The notes beneath the pieces were generated by a model that did no database searches, was not told the origin of the DNA, and saw only the letters and a program-made list of their open reading frames with translations. Below are positions 62,154 through 64,000 of a DNA stretch of 64,000 nt, in pieces (the first letter of the stretch is position 1; each line of letters opens with the position of its first letter). Made by a program: the position numbers and the translations under genes. Source of the stretch: Litorimonas sp947503715 (lineage in GTDB: Bacteria; Pseudomonadota; Alphaproteobacteria; Caulobacterales; Maricaulaceae); assembly GCF_050271975.1 (NCBI RefSeq), contig NZ_CP189850.1:1054001-1118000 (forward strand), given 5' to 3'.

Positions 62154-63163
62154 GACTCTTCCTCCAGCGGGTGAAAGCTTTTGCGGGGCAGGAAGAAATA
62201 GAGCAGCCAGAAGAGCAACATTCCGCCCCCAATACCGTAACGCACCCAATCATTTTGAATGAGCTGCCGCCCGAATCCTTCCAGCAATCCGGCGACGAGT
62301 AGCATGACAACGACACCGCCCAACATGATGGAGGCTTCTTCAGATTTGGACCGCAGCGACTCCATCCGGCTCATATCGCCGGGGAAGGCGACGGCCCGTC
62401 CAATCATGAAACCACCCGCACCGGCGAGGGCAATCGCAAATAACTCCGTTGTGCCGTGAATGGAGAGCCAGCCACCAATTTCGAACCCGAGATCTTTTTC
62501 GGTAAAGACCGCGATGAAAGCCCCGATTGATAAGCCGTTATAAAGAAGCAGAGCCACTGTCGGCAGTGCAAAGGCAAAACCCAGCGCAAAGGCCAGAATT
62601 GAGACGCGACTATTATTTGAAAACAGATAGGCGGCGAAAGCGGCCAACCCGCCCGTATCGTGATCCCCGTAAATCGTGTCCCGCAAGAATTCTTCCGACG
62701 CGTCGGGTGTGCGACCGGACGCCATGCTTTCATCCATAAAAGCGTAGAACCAATCCGGATTATTCGCGACAAGGACGAAGCCGACTAAACCGCCGAGAAA
62801 GAAAATCAGGGAGGAGGCGAGCGTATCCTTCCACGCGCTCTGTACGGCCAGTGGCCAGTCGCGGGCAAAGAAACTGATGATACGATCCCGCAGACGTTTC
62901 TGGGAGCCGTAAATGACGTAATAGGCGCGGGTGGACAGACTCTCCAAATAGTTCACGACGCTTTGGTCCAGTGACGTCGCGCGGGCCACGGAAAGCGAAG
63001 AGAGTGTCGCGCGATACATACGGGGCAATGCGATTAATTCCTCATCCGACAGGCCACGCACGGATGACGCCTCAATGCGCGAAAGAAGACGTTCCATCTC
63101 CTTCCAATCCGCTTGGCGCTCCTCGCGGAAACGTTTGGATTTTAGAACAATATCAGATCGCAT
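62150..63163 (-). CDS. SpoIIM-like (DUF95) membrane protein
   Basis: 337 residues. A long soluble N-terminal part (about 1-105) is followed by about five membrane helices. The SpoIIM/DUF95 core appears as SRVSILAFALGFAFALPTVALLLYNGLSIGAF, then IHGTTELFAIALAGAGGFMIG. In spore formers SpoIIM helps remodel peptidoglycan during engulfment, but this relative is from a non-sporulating lineage and its role is unknown. It overlaps both neighbours: by 14 bases with DUF58 at its 5' end and 4 bases with RDD. Confidence 0.88.
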   Translation of the reverse strand: MRSDIVLKSKRFREERQADWKEMERLLSRIEASSVRGLSDEELIALPRMYRATLSSLSVARATSLDQSVVNYLESLSTRAYYVIYGSQKRLRDRIISFFARDWPLAVQSAWKDTLASSLIFFLGGLVGFVLVANNPDWFYAFMDESMASGRTPDASEEFLRDTIYGDHDTGGLAAFAAYLFSNNSRVSILAFALGFAFALPTVALLLYNGLSIGAFIAVFTEKDLGFEIGGWLSIHGTTELFAIALAGAGGFMIGRAVAFPGDMSRMESLRSKSEEASIMLGGVVVMLLVAGLLEGFGRQLIQNDWVRYGIGGGMLLFWLLYFFLPRKSFHPLEEES

Positions 63164-64000
63164 TGCGCGCTTTCAGCATCATATAGGTGTTCAGAACTTT
63201 CATATTCAGCGTGTCGGCATCGGCATCAATGACATTGACGCCCATCCGCATCAGGCGGCGGAGGACCAGATCGCGTTCGCGCATCAATCCGTCACCGATC
63301 AGGCTCGCCGCCGCTTCCTCAGGTGTCTTGGCGGGGCGTTCGATGAGTTGGTCCAGCGCGGAATTCCGGAAGGCGACGAAGATGACGATATGCCGTTTTA
63401 GAAGACGCGCCATGTTCTCGACCATTAATTCCGCTTGGGTGGAATCGACGAAATCTGTGAAGACAACAATCAGGGTCCGGCGCTGCAAATTCTGCGCGAG
63501 TTGCGAAAGACCGAGCGTGAAATTTGTTTCCGCATTGGAATAATCTATCTTGGCAGAAACACGACGAATTTGCGAGAAACTGCGCGTATTCCCGATGGCG
63601 GGAGCATAGAGATAGGGCTTTTCGTCAAAGGCATAGAGCCCGACTTTATCGCCGATTTTCAGACTGACAAAGCTCATGAGCAGCGCTGCGTTTAAGGCGC
63701 GGTCGAGTTTTGTCATGGACTCGCCCGTCTCCACATCTTCAGCCGCTTCGGCCATAATATGGCCCGTGTCGAAGGCGAAGACGATATTATGATTACGTTC
63801 GGTGCGAAACTCGCGCGAGAGCAGCGTGCCGTGACGGGCGGAATGTTTCCAATCAATGGAGCGCTTATCCATGCCGGGCATAAATTCTGTCAGTCCGTCA
63901 AATTCCGTGCCGTCGCCGCGCATGCGCTGGAGCTTTTGACCGATATTCGCGTCTTTCGTGAAGATTTCCGCCGCCGTATCGCGGACCATTTTTGTATCAG
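63153..64000 (-). CDS. DUF58 domain protein (5' end outside the window)
   Basis: The visible 282 codons are the C-terminal two thirds; the frame stays open to the right edge. The DUF58 signature DGTEFDGLTEFMPGMDKRSIDWKHSAR is followed by a von Willebrand A-like domain (HNIVFAFDTGHIMAE, LIVVFTDFVDSTQAE), where the MIDAS-like acidic residues lie. It usually belongs to MoxR-DUF58-SpoIIM-RDD clusters linked to envelope or metal-cofactor assembly. A MoxR ATPase gene is expected further right. Confidence 0.9.
   Translation of the reverse strand, partial: DTKMVRDTAAEIFTKDANIGQKLQRMRGDGTEFDGLTEFMPGMDKRSIDWKHSARHGTLLSREFRTERNHNIVFAFDTGHIMAEAAEDVETGESMTKLDRALNAALLMSFVSLKIGDKVGLYAFDEKPYLYAPAIGNTRSFSQIRRVSAKIDYSNAETNFTLGLSQLAQNLQRRTLIVVFTDFVDSTQAELMVENMARLLKRHIVIFVAFRNSALDQLIERPAKTPEEAAASLIGDGLMRERDLVLRRLMRMGVNVIDADADTLNMKVLNTYMMLKARNAI

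Noticed and set aside
1..64000. CRISPR arrays, insertion sequences or integrases
   Set aside because: No regularly spaced direct repeats and no transposase- or recombinase-like protein were seen on either strand; the topoisomerase IB at 58.9 kb is a housekeeping-type enzyme, not an integrase.

Overview
The window looks like a chromosomal segment of a marine or aquatic alphaproteobacterium of the Caulobacterales/Hyphomonadaceae/Maricaulales type. Markers for this are gcrA (9.2 kb), gapR (33.7 kb), a RegB-SenC-RegA block (28.2-30.9 kb), three-subunit pntAA-pntAB-pntB, an aa3-oxidase subunit IV-like protein, two TonB-dependent receptors and many exported proteins. GC content is moderate by eye. 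The exception is one visibly AT-rich orphan gene near 32.1-32.6 kb. Genus-level assignment is inference. No prophage, insertion sequence, CRISPR array or rRNA operon was seen. One tRNA (CAT anticodon) lies at 23.7 kb.

Left part (0-20 kb): the end of an unknown gene, a TonB-dependent receptor, prfA, a lipoprotein with three PKD-like repeats, two small genes, argD, an ABC-2 permease without an ATPase, gcrA, a TerB-like protein, an acyl-CoA ligase, and the tamA-tamB outer-membrane assembly operon with an arylamine N-acetyltransferase gene at its end. An Lrp/AsnC regulator is divergent from a branched-chain keto-acid dehydrogenase operon (20.0-23.7 kb, E1alpha-E1beta-E2, no E3). Two short perfect inverted repeats lie between them.

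Middle (23.8-40.2 kb): a three-gene unit encodes a PHP-like DUF3604 lipoprotein, a membrane-anchored PpiC-type foldase and a HupE/UreJ-type membrane protein. It is divergent from a short BLUF photoreceptor. The redox regulators RegA/RegB and divergent SenC follow. Next is a 1.2 kb non-coding stretch with nested inverted repeats, a hairpin cluster and a possible structured RNA. Then come the AT-rich orphan, a PduO-type adenosyltransferase with a twin-membrane-segment partner, gapR, an EF-hand protein, a GH10 xylanase lipoprotein behind two LacI-type palindromes, and a sigma-54 response regulator next to an outer-membrane barrel gene.

Right part (40.4-64 kb): the pnt transhydrogenase operon, a CIA30 lipoprotein, two glutathione-transferase-like proteins, a diguanylate cyclase, purE-purK, and an exported fibre-like protein with a small secreted partner. 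A nucleoside/nucleotide salvage region (50.4-58.9 kb) holds two nupC-type transporters, uridine kinase, a large TonB-dependent receptor and AMP nucleosidase. Topoisomerase IB and serine deaminase follow, and the window ends in an RDD / SpoIIM-like / DUF58 cluster that runs off the right edge. The best candidates for undescribed biology are the DUF3604-PpiC-HupE unit, the nucleoside locus (whose second NupC paralogue has an altered substrate motif), and the structured non-coding stretch at 30.9-31.9 kb.
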